Of a stretch of 35,435 nt of DNA, positions 15,199 to 23,859 are shown piece by piece. Source of the stretch: Candidatus Obscuribacterales bacterium (GTDB taxonomy: Bacteria; Cyanobacteriota; Vampirovibrionia; Obscuribacterales; Obscuribacteraceae); assembly GCA_021732025.1 (NCBI GenBank), contig JAKFVU010000058.1, positions 1 to 35,435 on the forward strand, given 5' to 3'. The notes below the pieces were generated by a model. It was not told the origin of the DNA, did not search any database, and saw only the letters and a program-made list of their open reading frames with translations. The translations under genes and the position numbers were made by a program. Position 1 is the stretch's first letter. Every line of letters starts with the position of its first letter.

Positions 15199-16707
15199 AT
15201 GTCGACGACAATAAATCCTCCCGAAGTAAAAACAGAAACCAAAACAGTTGAGAATCTCACGCTCACGCCCAAGATTCATCCGCTCATAAAGAAGTTTCTG
15301 GCTGAGAGAGAGACACTATTTGAACTAGCCCGGGCACTAGGAAGCCCTCTCAATATCCTCTTTCCTGAACTAGTAGGCGAGAATGTTGAAGGCTTCCACA
15401 AAACCTTCCGCGACCTCAATGTCATCGGCAAAGTCTTCTTCGCTCACAAGTGCAATCAATCTGATTCATTAGTACGCAGGCTCACTGTGGAAAATGCCAA
15501 TCTAGATGTGAGCTCAGCCAATGAACTACGTCATGCTTTAGGGTCTGGCTTCGATGCTAGCCGCATCGAGGCCACGGGCCCTAAGAATGCCGAGTTTTTA
15601 GGCCTAGGAATTCAGCAAGGTATCACCATTGCAGTCGACAGCATCTCAGAACTGGAGATGATCTTGAAGCTGCGCAAAGTGCTCAAAGTGAAAAAGCCAA
15701 CAAAAATTTTGTTGCGCCTCTCTGGATTTGAAGCCAATCACAGCAAATTTCTCAACAAGGGCAGCCGTTTTGGTGTGCCAATCAAAGAAGTAAACACTGC
15801 ATTTGATCTGTTGGAAGGCAACCGTAAAGAAGTGGAGCTGCTCGGTTTCTCATTCCACTTAGACACGGTAAGTGTGCTCGAGCGAGCTATTGCCATTGAG
15901 AATTGCCTTGAGCTATTCGAAGAAGCACTCAGTCGCGACTTCGAACCAAGAGTACTGAACATCGGTGGTGGCTACAAAGTTAACTACCTAGAAAACGAAG
16001 ACGAATGGAACGCCTATGTCAGTGCTTTGAAAGAGTCTGTGCTGGGCACTAGACCAACCATGACCTGGCACAACAATGCCTTTGGCATGTCTTCTGATAA
16101 AGGCAAACTAAAAGGCAACTTCAATAGCTATAGCTACTTTGATACTGAAACCGGTGGCGATTTCTTAGACGAACTCTTGAGCCAGCGCTTCGCCAACTTG
16201 GGCGACGCTACAGCCGCCAGCATCATCCGCGACAACATGATTGAGCTATGGATTGAGCCAGGCCGTTCACTGGTTGAACAAACTGGTATCACCGTTGCCC
16301 GCGTCAACTCAGTACGCACCTCAAGCCGCAACGAACCAATTATCTGCTTAAACATGAAGCGTCAGGATATTTCGTTCTTAGACCAAGAAATATTTGTCGA
16401 CCCTGTAGTAGTCGAAAAAGACCAAACTCCAGACAATCCAGAGGCAGCACCGATAGGCGTCTACTTCGCTGGCAATCTCTGCCTTGAATCAGACTTGATT
16501 TATCGTCACTTGACCTATGTCAAAAAGCTACCTAAACCAGGCGACTTGGTTGTCTTCGTTAACAGCGCCGGATATTTCATGGACTTCTCTGCTTCTACAT
16601 CAATCATGCACCCAGTAGCTAAAAAAGTTGCTGTGGTAGAGCGCGACAACAAATTTACATGGATGCTCGATAGCGAGTACGTACCTTATTGGGAAGAGCT
16701 GCCGTAA
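15199..16707 (+). CDS. Fold-III PLP-dependent decarboxylase (LysA/ornithine decarboxylase/SbnH-like)
   Basis: The family decarboxylates D-amino centres or basic amino acids; relatives make lysine, polyamines or the siderophore intermediate made by SbnH. The 502-residue protein is longer than LysA (~420). The PLP lysine is K84 in FFAHKCN. The phosphate-binding glycines are IGGGYK at 255-260 and EPGR at 353-356. The substrate-side C-x-E-S-D is at 428-432 (LCLESD). The usual HVGSQ segment reads HLDTVS (220-225), and the final Tyr region is NSAGYFMDF, so the active site differs from standard LysA. An insert around 285-345 adds length. The gene lies 47 bases after the CooC-like gene and 52 bases before the CysK-like gene. 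With the latter it resembles the SbnA/SbnH pair of staphyloferrin B biosynthesis. Confidence 0.88.
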   Translation: MSTTINPPEVKTETKTVENLTLTPKIHPLIKKFLAERETLFELARALGSPLNILFPELVGENVEGFHKTFRDLNVIGKVFFAHKCNQSDSLVRRLTVENANLDVSSANELRHALGSGFDASRIEATGPKNAEFLGLGIQQGITIAVDSISELEMILKLRKVLKVKKPTKILLRLSGFEANHSKFLNKGSRFGVPIKEVNTAFDLLEGNRKEVELLGFSFHLDTVSVLERAIAIENCLELFEEALSRDFEPRVLNIGGGYKVNYLENEDEWNAYVSALKESVLGTRPTMTWHNNAFGMSSDKGKLKGNFNSYSYFDTETGGDFLDELLSQRFANLGDATAASIIRDNMIELWIEPGRSLVEQTGITVARVNSVRTSSRNEPIICLNMKRQDISFLDQEIFVDPVVVEKDQTPDNPEAAPIGVYFAGNLCLESDLIYRHLTYVKKLPKPGDLVVFVNSAGYFMDFSASTSIMHPVAKKVAVVERDNKFTWMLDSEYVPYWEELP

Positions 16708-16759
16708 CTAAATCACGCCCAGACAATCCCACGATTCAATATTCACCCGGAGAAAAGAA

Positions 16760-18133
16760 ATGCTAGTCAAACATGTTAATGAGCTAATCGGCAATACACC
16801 ATTGTTCGAGATACCGCCTCAAGTACATGGTCTGAAAAATATCAACCTCTTTGCCAAGTTGGAGCTGCTAAATCCATTTGGCTCTGTAAAAGACAAAAGT
16901 GCTTGGAACGTTCTCAAAGACGATATCGAGCAAATTGCCAAAGAAGGCAAAACCGTAATCGAATCTTCTAGCGGCAACATGGCTAAAGCAATGCAGCTTG
17001 TTTGCTCGGTCTACGGCGTGCCATTCAAAATCGTCACCAACCGCATCAAAGTGCGTGAAGTAAAACAGATTCTGCAATTGCTTGGTGCCGATGTGGACGA
17101 ACTTCCTGGTCTCTCTGAATGTCCAGATCCAACTGACCCTAACGATCCAATTACTTTTATTGAGCAAATAATGTCAGCCAATCCTGGCAAATATTTCCAC
17201 ACATCACAGTACACCAACGAAAAGAACATCGAAGCTCACTATAACTCGACCGGCCGCGAAATCTGGGAAGACCTACAAGCAGCCAAACAAGGCGAAGTGG
17301 ACTACTTCATCGGCGGCCTCGGTACCACAGGTTCAACTCGTGGCTCTGGTACTTTCCTAAAAGAAAAGAATCAAGCTTTGAAAAATGTCGGCGTTATTGC
17401 TAGCAAAGGACACTTGCTTCCTGGCATCAGAAACGTTGATGAAATGTACGAAGTGGGCTTGTTTAGAAAAGATTTTTACGACGATATCATCGAAGTCTCG
17501 ATGGACGAATCAATTGACGCCATGCTCATGCTCATTCGCCAATGCGGTATCCTCGCTGGACCAACCGGCGGCGGCAGTTTGGCAGCAGCCCTCAAATATT
17601 TCAAAGATATTGACGGTACTTTGACCCGCAAGCACAACGCAGTCTTCATCTGCTGCGACAGAGTGGAATGGTATCTTTCATACCTACAAAAATATCGCCC
17701 TGAATTGTTTGGCTTGGCAGTCAAAAAAGACTCGCTCAAGGCCATTACAAAAGAACAAGCCGACTCAGCTCCAGAAGTTGACTGCGACACTCTTGAAACG
17801 TGGCTTTCAAACACAAACGCCAAGCCACTGATTGTCGACATGCGCGGCAGTCTCGCCTTCAAGGCTTCGAGAATACCAGGCTCGCTCAATATTCCAACTG
17901 ATGGCCTAGAAGATATCGCCGATATGGGCGTGCCATTTGCCAACGATCAAAAAGTTGTATTGGTTTGCCCAACTGGTGAAGTATCGAAGCGCTTTGCTGC
18001 TTACTTCAAAACCAAGGGTGTCGATATAACCAGTCTAGAAGGCGGTTTTGTGGGCTGGCGCGATGCTGGAAAAACCACAGAGCGCGCTAAGAACGAAGGC
18101 GCTAGAAAGAGCTTAGTGGGAACCGGCAGGTAA
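16760..18133 (+). CDS. Cysteine-synthase-like PLP enzyme fused to a C-terminal rhodanese domain
   Basis: Residues 1-320 are a fold-II PLP enzyme of the CysK/SbnA/cystathionine-beta-synthase group. The PLP lysine is K44 in GSVKDKSAW, the substrate-carboxylate loop is ESSSGNMAKA, the phosphate loop is GLGTTGS at 186-192 and the ring-nitrogen region is GPTGGGS at 267-273. The HYNSTGREIWED segment resembles the HYxxTGPEIW of SbnA-type enzymes. Such enzymes beta-replace O-phospho- or O-acetylserine with sulfide or an amino group. Residues about 340-440 are a rhodanese domain with catalytic Cys403 in VCPTGEVS, which can carry a persulfide. The fusion suggests sulfur delivered in cis to an aminoacrylate intermediate. 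GGAG precedes the ATG. The stop is three bases before the desulfurase start. Confidence 0.88.
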   Translation: MLVKHVNELIGNTPLFEIPPQVHGLKNINLFAKLELLNPFGSVKDKSAWNVLKDDIEQIAKEGKTVIESSSGNMAKAMQLVCSVYGVPFKIVTNRIKVREVKQILQLLGADVDELPGLSECPDPTDPNDPITFIEQIMSANPGKYFHTSQYTNEKNIEAHYNSTGREIWEDLQAAKQGEVDYFIGGLGTTGSTRGSGTFLKEKNQALKNVGVIASKGHLLPGIRNVDEMYEVGLFRKDFYDDIIEVSMDESIDAMLMLIRQCGILAGPTGGGSLAAALKYFKDIDGTLTRKHNAVFICCDRVEWYLSYLQKYRPELFGLAVKKDSLKAITKEQADSAPEVDCDTLETWLSNTNAKPLIVDMRGSLAFKASRIPGSLNIPTDGLEDIADMGVPFANDQKVVLVCPTGEVSKRFAAYFKTKGVDITSLEGGFVGWRDAGKTTERAKNEGARKSLVGTGR

Positions 18134-18136
18134 GTA

Positions 18137-19420
18137 ATGACAGATTCATGCCAACTGAGCCCCACTGGGCCAAGTCAAGACAAAAAGAACCTATTAGATG
18201 TTGCCGCTTTTCGGGCCAACTTTCCGATATTTTCTAATCATCCTGATTTGATCTATTTTGATAGCGCGAGCACCACGCAAAAGCCACAGGTAGTAGTCGA
18301 CAGCCTGCTCGACTACTTCACCAACAACTGTGCCAATGCTGGCCGCGCCTCATACTCTTGGTCGACTCAGTTGACACGTGCCATCGAAGAGACCAGAGCC
18401 AAAGTGGCTCAATTTATCAACGGTGAGCAAAAGAATCTTGTCTTCACTAGTGGTGCCACCGACAGCCTCAACCTCGTCGCCCTTACCTACGGCCTGAGCA
18501 ATCTTGAAGACGGCGATGAGATTTTGCTTTGCCCGCAAGACCACAAGTCAGCTGTTTTGCCTTGGTACAACGTGCAATCAATGCTGGCGGCCCAAGGCAA
18601 AAATGTAACCATCAAACATTTTGCCATTCACGAAGTAGGCGACTACGATCTGCGCAGTATCAAAGAATTGGTTTCGCCGCGCACCAAAGTATTGGCCATG
18701 GCTCACATTCACCATGTCTTTGGCTTAGACATGGAAGTAAGCAAGATTAGAGCGATCGTAGGCCCTGATGTTGTCATCTCTCTTGATTGCAGCCAAAGTG
18801 TGGGCCACACCAAAGTCGATGCCAAAGCACTCGATGTCGAGTTCATCTCATTTTCTGGTCACAAAATGTTTGCTGCACCAGGGACTGGTGGCCTCTATGT
18901 CAATCCACGAGTAGCTGACAAAATAAAGCCAATTCGCCTTGGCGGTCAAAGTCCTTTTGAAATCAAAGACAACAGTCTTGAATTTTCAGCCAGCTCTTCA
19001 TCTTCAGTGCACCAGTTAATTGAGTGCGGCACAGTCAATATTCCGGCCATATTGTCGTTGGGCAAAGCAGTCGACTTCATTTCTACCACTGGTATTGATG
19101 CAATAGAAGCTCAACTGAGTGATTTGACAGTCTATCTCTGGCAAAAGCTGACAGCACTACCGGGTATTGTCTTTGCCCCAGGCATCGGCATCTGCCGCTG
19201 CGACAATGGCTTTGGCATCATCTCCTTCCGCTTTGAACAAATAAGCTCACTCGATTTGACATTCATGCTCGATGCCGAACAAATATTTGTGCGGGCAGGC
19301 GACCATTGCAGCCAAAAGAACAATGAAGAAGACGACTATTTGAGAGTAAGTATGCACGCTTACAACACTAGAGAAGAAGTTGACCAGCTAGTAGAAATAC
19401 TAGAGAGCAATTTAGGATAA
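18137..19420 (+). CDS. SufS/CsdA-like class V aminotransferase (cysteine desulfurase-like)
   Basis: SufS-type enzymes take sulfur from cysteine as an enzyme persulfide; relatives act as selenocysteine lyases or epimerases. The 427-residue protein has FDSASTTQKP near the N-terminus, the PLP-stacking His136 (QDHKSAVLPW) and the aspartate/glutamine pair LDCSQS. The PLP lysine is K243 in SGHKMFAAPGTGG, and the conserved ECGTVNIPA follows at 296-304. The persulfide Cys is retained as Cys391 in VRAGDHCSQ, matching the VRTGHHCAQ of SufS, so desulfurase activity is plausible. The insertion of acidic residues after Cys391 (NNEEDD) is unusual. No sufBCDE or iscU is adjacent. The natural acceptor in this operon would be the rhodanese half of the preceding gene. 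Confidence 0.87.
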   Translation: MTDSCQLSPTGPSQDKKNLLDVAAFRANFPIFSNHPDLIYFDSASTTQKPQVVVDSLLDYFTNNCANAGRASYSWSTQLTRAIEETRAKVAQFINGEQKNLVFTSGATDSLNLVALTYGLSNLEDGDEILLCPQDHKSAVLPWYNVQSMLAAQGKNVTIKHFAIHEVGDYDLRSIKELVSPRTKVLAMAHIHHVFGLDMEVSKIRAIVGPDVVISLDCSQSVGHTKVDAKALDVEFISFSGHKMFAAPGTGGLYVNPRVADKIKPIRLGGQSPFEIKDNSLEFSASSSSSVHQLIECGTVNIPAILSLGKAVDFISTTGIDAIEAQLSDLTVYLWQKLTALPGIVFAPGIGICRCDNGFGIISFRFEQISSLDLTFMLDAEQIFVRAGDHCSQKNNEEDDYLRVSMHAYNTREEVDQLVEILESNLG

Positions 19421-19424
19421 AACC

Positions 19425-21047
19425 ATGGCTCAGTCGCAAGCAAAGACAATAGCAATAATCGGAGGCGGGCATAATGGCCTGACTGCGGCTGCTTATCTTG
19501 CGGCTCAAGGCTTTGCCGTTGAGGTATTCGAAAAGCGCGACATTATTGGTGGTCTTTGTGTCACTGAAGTACCCTTTAGCAAATGCGGTAGCAAGGTCAA
19601 AGTTTCTTCAGTAGCCTCTTACTTCGGTATGATGCGCAAAGAGATTATGGCCGACTTGAGTCTTGAAGATCATGGATTGAAGCCATATTTGACTGATCCA
19701 ATCGAGATAGTTCTCCTCGACTCGAGTGCTGGTGAAGAGCAGTTTTCATTTACACCTAGAGATGGTGGCGAGGCAGTAGCTAAAATAGCTTCAGCCACAG
19801 CAGCAGATAAAGCCGGCTGGCAAGCATTTTGGGGCGATATTCAAAAAGCGGCCGCCCTTATTTACCCTCGCTATCTAGCACCAGATCTAACTCAAAGTGA
19901 AATAGTCGAGCTTTTAAAGAAAAACGGCTTAGACAAAATTGCAGACCATATTTTTGCTGGAAGTCTTGTAGATTTGCTCAAGCAGTATCTACAAAGTGCT
20001 GATCTAATGGCAGTAGCTGCCACTTGCACACCTGGTTTTGCTAACTTAGTCGGTTCGGTATTTGGCTGCATTCACCACGGTACCGCTGAAACCAAAGGCG
20101 AGTTTGGTGCCTGGGGCCAAGTTTTTGGTGGCATGGGTGCGATCACCGAAGCTCTTGCTAAGGCCGCTCAAGCGAATGGCGCCAAAATTCACCTTGGTCA
20201 GGCAATCAAGCGCTTAGTAGTTAGCAAGATAGATGGTGTTGAAAAAGTCTCGGCCATAGAGCTGGCCGATGGCAGCACTAGAGAATTCGATTTAGTCGCA
20301 GTCAATGCCGACTCATACGTCTTATTTGAACAGCTGCTAGCACCTACTGCTAGCACTGAGGCTATTCGGCAGTATCTAAAAGATAATCGTCCTAAAGTAT
20401 CTGCAGCTAAATTACACTTCCTGCTCAAAGAACTTCCATCACTAAAAACACTGCGCAAGATTGATCACAACCACAAAGGTGTAATTGTCATGGCTCCACC
20501 GCTTGAGGCAGTGGTTGCCGCCTCAACCCAGGTACCGAATGGTGCCATGCCCGACAGACTGATGATGACAATGGCTTTCCCCACTCTTGAAGATCAATCA
20601 ATGAGCGACGGCGATAAGCCTAGTCAGCACGTACTCACTGTGGACGTGCACTATGTGCCAGCCCGCATCAATGGCCAGGCCTGGAGTGAAGCAGACGATC
20701 AGACATTGCTTGATAGCACTATTCAAGCCATCGAAGCCCAGTGCCCTGAAATTCGCTCGCTAATATTAGATAGCTATGTGGTATCACCACGAGCCCTGGC
20801 CGACGATTTCAATTTGGCCTCATTGTCATGCTGGCATCTACCAATGACTCCGCAATATCTTTTCGAGAAACGCACGCTACCTGGTTGCGCCCACTATGAA
20901 ACACCATTCGACAATCTTTTTGTTTGTGGTGCTGGTACCTATCCTGGTGGCAATGTCACCGCTGCCAATGGTCACAATTTGGCCAAGCATTTAATCAAAA
21001 AATATTCGAATTCAAGCACTCTAACAACAGCAGCAAAAGGGAGGTAA
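19425..21047 (+). CDS. FAD-dependent oxidoreductase, phytoene-desaturase/PYROXD2-like
   Basis: This is a 540-residue flavoprotein. The N-terminal FAD-binding motif is AIIGGGHNGLTAAAYLAAQG (GGGHNG at 13-18), and the ribose-binding acid is in VFEKRD. A second FAD contact at the C-terminus is LFVCGAGTYPGGNVTAANGH. This is the pattern of the phytoene desaturase/amine oxidase superfamily, especially the PYROXD2-like branch. Such enzymes desaturate C-C or C-N bonds. In this operon it might oxidise an amino-acid-derived intermediate, but the substrate is not visible. It lacks a signal peptide and is cytoplasmic. The gene starts four bases after the SufS-like stop, and its own stop is two bases before the GNAT start, so translation is probably coupled. 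Confidence 0.85.
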   Translation: MAQSQAKTIAIIGGGHNGLTAAAYLAAQGFAVEVFEKRDIIGGLCVTEVPFSKCGSKVKVSSVASYFGMMRKEIMADLSLEDHGLKPYLTDPIEIVLLDSSAGEEQFSFTPRDGGEAVAKIASATAADKAGWQAFWGDIQKAAALIYPRYLAPDLTQSEIVELLKKNGLDKIADHIFAGSLVDLLKQYLQSADLMAVAATCTPGFANLVGSVFGCIHHGTAETKGEFGAWGQVFGGMGAITEALAKAAQANGAKIHLGQAIKRLVVSKIDGVEKVSAIELADGSTREFDLVAVNADSYVLFEQLLAPTASTEAIRQYLKDNRPKVSAAKLHFLLKELPSLKTLRKIDHNHKGVIVMAPPLEAVVAASTQVPNGAMPDRLMMTMAFPTLEDQSMSDGDKPSQHVLTVDVHYVPARINGQAWSEADDQTLLDSTIQAIEAQCPEIRSLILDSYVVSPRALADDFNLASLSCWHLPMTPQYLFEKRTLPGCAHYETPFDNLFVCGAGTYPGGNVTAANGHNLAKHLIKKYSNSSTLTTAAKGR

Positions 21048-21049
21048 AG

Positions 21050-22390
21050 ATGACACTGAGCGCACCCGAGTACGTAGCTAGTGAACCAACTGAAAAAGTT
21101 GTAGTCTCTGCCGCCACCAAAGACCAAGCTGAAAATCTAAGCAAAGAGATTGCCCAGATGTATGTCGCTGCCCTAGGCCAAGGCGGCATCGGCAGAGAGG
21201 GCTGCGAAGCCTACCCAGATTCTGATTTGTTCAGCGAAGAGGGTGTAAGAAGCACCCTGCAAGCAGAAGAGCGCCTCATTGCCGTGGCCCGCTATAACGA
21301 GCAAGTGTGCGGTGCAATGGTGGCAGACAAACTCAGCCCCTATCACGTCGAATTTAACAGCATGGCAGTTCGCCTTGACAAACGTGGTTTAGGAATAGGC
21401 TCAGCAATTGTCTCTGGTCTCAAAGATATGATGGATGCAACGGAGTTGACCATCAATACAACCGAACTTGTCACTCATAGTTTGGCCAGTCAAGCAGCCC
21501 ATTTTCAGGCCGGATATCGCTCAATAGTAGGCTTTGCTTATTGCCACTATCCCCGCGTCTTTTTTGCCAATCATCCAGAATCAGTGCTCTGGGTAACAAA
21601 GTTTCAGGGCAAGCTGGTAAGTGCTGTTAAACAAATCAGAAGCGCCCTCGGTCGAAAACTTGGTGCCATCTCAAGCGATTTGGTTCATACAGTTTTGGCC
21701 GCTCAGGCACAAGGGCGTCTTAACCAGCGCCTCTCAGAGCAGCAGCTGCAGTTAGCAGCAGAGCTACTATTAGAGAGAACGGCCTATGTGCCCCTCGCCT
21801 ACAGCTCTATCGTGCAGTCAATACTTTTTCAGTTCGAAGAAATTCTAGATCGTTCAGTGGTTTCTAATGTCGGCTCTAGTGTAGGGTCTAGCGTAGACGA
21901 TGTAGCATGCGAAACGAGTGAAACAGCAGACCTAGTCGTCGAAGAAAAAGATGGCTTTGGTCACTCATACATTATCTACAAACCAGGCTTTAGCTTCAAC
22001 GACGACCAGAAGGCAGCAATAGACAAAGCTCTAGTATCCTTACAGAAGCTAGAGAAGCGCTACATTTTAGTGCGCATTCCAGCTAACCAACCTGAAGCCA
22101 TTGCCTTAGCTGACTATCTACGTCAAGAGAAAGGTTTTGTCTTCCACAGTTATTTGCCGTTATACGGATATCACCAAGAGCAAGAGCCTAAACGAGAAGA
22201 GCTTTACGACGTCCTCACCTTGCAGTGGATCGCACCGGCAATTCTCGCCGGCAATGCTCTTCCTGGTGAGACCGATAGTGTAGTCAAAATATATGGCTAT
22301 CCTGAAAATCTATCAGGTTCAATAATTCGACTTATTGCCTCTGAGCTAAACAAAAACGAGCGAAAAAATGGGCACCATGATGATGATTAG
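21050..22390 (+). CDS. GNAT-family acyltransferase with a long C-terminal extension
   Basis: The ATG at 21050 has a strong GGGAGG Shine-Dalgarno. An upstream in-frame start at 20924 would lie inside the FAD gene and is rejected. The 446-residue product has an N-terminal GNAT domain (about 20-200). Its acetyl-CoA-binding motif A is FNSMAVRLDKRGLGIGSA, with RGLGIG at 112-117, and is followed by a helix and the QAAHFQAGYRSI segment typical of GNAT ends. The C-terminal 250 residues are mostly helical and then alpha/beta. They have a Val/Ser/Asp-rich linker around 280-305 and a possible second, motif-poor GNAT-like fold (about 300-440). It may acylate an amino group of the pathway product. Its end overlaps the Fur gene by 23 bases. 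Confidence 0.78.
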   Translation: MTLSAPEYVASEPTEKVVVSAATKDQAENLSKEIAQMYVAALGQGGIGREGCEAYPDSDLFSEEGVRSTLQAEERLIAVARYNEQVCGAMVADKLSPYHVEFNSMAVRLDKRGLGIGSAIVSGLKDMMDATELTINTTELVTHSLASQAAHFQAGYRSIVGFAYCHYPRVFFANHPESVLWVTKFQGKLVSAVKQIRSALGRKLGAISSDLVHTVLAAQAQGRLNQRLSEQQLQLAAELLLERTAYVPLAYSSIVQSILFQFEEILDRSVVSNVGSSVGSSVDDVACETSETADLVVEEKDGFGHSYIIYKPGFSFNDDQKAAIDKALVSLQKLEKRYILVRIPANQPEAIALADYLRQEKGFVFHSYLPLYGYHQEQEPKREELYDVLTLQWIAPAILAGNALPGETDSVVKIYGYPENLSGSIIRLIASELNKNERKNGHHDDD

Positions 22391-22856
22391 AAGCAAACTT
22401 GAAAGCAAACTAGTCGGAGCAAGGAAGAGCCTACCCAAGGGTGCCAAGGCCGTTCTTTCGGCACTGCAGCAAGCACCAGAAATGCTCAGCGCTCGCGATT
22501 TGAGTTTCAGAATGAAGCTATCACATCAAGCTCACGACGATAAAGGTAAGAGCCCTGGACTGACCACAATTTATCGCTCGCTTGAATTATTGACTCGCCA
22601 CGGCCTAGTACAAGCTGTTAGTTTTGGCGATCAAGAAAAACGCTATGAAGTTGTAGAACCCGGCCATCACAACCATCACTTGGTCTGCAAGAGCTGCGGC
22701 AACAACATCAAACTGAAAGAGTGTCTTTTAGAGCGATTAGAAGAAACAATTTTGCAAGAGTACGGATTTTCAGTTTCAGAACACCTGCTTGAACTATTTG
22801 GCACCTGCCAAACCTGTCAGCTGGCAAAAAATATAAACAATACAGATAGGAGATAG
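22368..22856 (+). CDS. Fur-family metal-responsive transcriptional regulator
   Basis: This 162-residue repressor-type protein has an N-terminal winged helix (about 20-95) with the recognition helix GLTTIYRSLELLTRHGLVQ. A C-terminal dimerisation domain follows with the His cluster GHHNHH at 99-104. Two C-x2-C pairs, Cys107/Cys110 and Cys147/Cys150, form the structural zinc site common to Fur, Zur and PerR. The sequence alone does not say which metal or peroxide it senses. Being inside the operon it probably controls it, and the control would then be autoregulatory. Several start codons are possible (MGTMMM); none has a good Shine-Dalgarno, and the overlap with the GNAT gene suggests coupled translation. 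I see no matching operator upstream of the operon by eye. Confidence 0.9.
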   Translation: MGTMMMIRSKLESKLVGARKSLPKGAKAVLSALQQAPEMLSARDLSFRMKLSHQAHDDKGKSPGLTTIYRSLELLTRHGLVQAVSFGDQEKRYEVVEPGHHNHHLVCKSCGNNIKLKECLLERLEETILQEYGFSVSEHLLELFGTCQTCQLAKNINNTDRR

Positions 22857-22859
22857 AAG

Positions 22860-23843
22860 ATGAGGATTGCATTTCTTGGTAAAGGCGGAGCCGGTAAAAC
22901 CACCACCTCGTCAGGTTTTATTCAATATTTAGCCAAGCGCTTTCCCTTTGTAGTGGCAGTTGATGCAGATCTAAACGCCCACTTGCAGAGTGCTCTCAAT
23001 TTAAAAGGTGAGACAAAACAATTAGGATTGCACTTCGACGAAGTGACTGACTATCTCAAAGGTAGCAGAACAGATGTGGGCGATAGACCAATGATTGGCA
23101 CCACCCCTCCAGGTGTTGGTTCTAATTTCATTACGGCCAAAGCTAACGACCCATTTATTGAAAAATATGCCCTTAAAGACGGCAACATTGCTTTGCTTAC
23201 AGTCGGGACCTATCAACAAGAAGACGTTGGTGGCTCTTGCTATCACGAAAAGCTTAAGAGCTTGGCCGGTATCTTCCACCACATGCTAGATACTCAGTCA
23301 GATTTGGTTGTGGCTGATACTACAGCTGGTACAGACAACGTTGCCACTTCACTTTCATTCGCTTACGACATCAATGTCTTTGTCTTAGAGCCAACTGAAA
23401 AATCTACCCAAGTTTTCCTCGACTTCGAAGAAATCGCACCACAATTTGCTGATCGTACTTATGTGGTTGGCAACAAAGTTGATGGCGAAGAAGACGCTGA
23501 ATACATCAAAGAACGCGTTGGCGCTGACAAGTATTTGGGTTCAATACCGTTCTCCCGCAACCTCAAGCGCTTTGAACAGGGCGAAGAAGAAGCTATCCTC
23601 GACTTCCAAAAAGAACAAGAGGCTACATTCGATAACATTCTTGCCCTCTGGACTGAAAAAGCAAGCAAGCGTGACTGGGCCACATACCTCGAGCGTTTGA
23701 GAAAAGCCTTTAGCTGGGACTGCGAACGCTGGTACTCAGACTATTACAAAGCCGACCTGCTTAGTGGCATGGATAAATCCTTCACCTACGAGCAAGCTCT
23801 CAAAGACAAAGGTCTGACCGTTAAAGAAACAGCCCTAGTCTAG
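22860..23843 (+). CDS. CooC/MinD-family P-loop ATPase, copy 2
   Basis: This is a 327-residue paralogue of the ATPase at 14177-15151. It has the same Walker A GKGGAGKTT at 7-15, a VDADLNAHL Walker A' and DTTAGTDNVATSLSFAYD near-identical to copy 1. The conserved Cys127 is in GGSCYH, again a single Cys where CooC has C-x-C. Copies differ mostly in the segment after residue 45 and at the C-terminus. Keeping two divergent copies in one operon suggests either a heterodimer or two separate client proteins. AGGAG lies nine bases before the ATG. The gene follows the Fur gene by three bases, so metal sensing and this ATPase are tightly linked. Confidence 0.85.
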   Translation: MRIAFLGKGGAGKTTTSSGFIQYLAKRFPFVVAVDADLNAHLQSALNLKGETKQLGLHFDEVTDYLKGSRTDVGDRPMIGTTPPGVGSNFITAKANDPFIEKYALKDGNIALLTVGTYQQEDVGGSCYHEKLKSLAGIFHHMLDTQSDLVVADTTAGTDNVATSLSFAYDINVFVLEPTEKSTQVFLDFEEIAPQFADRTYVVGNKVDGEEDAEYIKERVGADKYLGSIPFSRNLKRFEQGEEEAILDFQKEQEATFDNILALWTEKASKRDWATYLERLRKAFSWDCERWYSDYYKADLLSGMDKSFTYEQALKDKGLTVKETALV

Positions 23844-23859
23844 AAATCAAGAAAAGGAC

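Noticed and set aside
20924..21049. Upstream in-frame start extending the GNAT protein by 42 residues
   Set aside because: It lies inside the FAD oxidoreductase gene, gives a Trp/Cys-rich unnatural N-terminus, and the ATG at 21050 has a strong GGGAGG Shine-Dalgarno.
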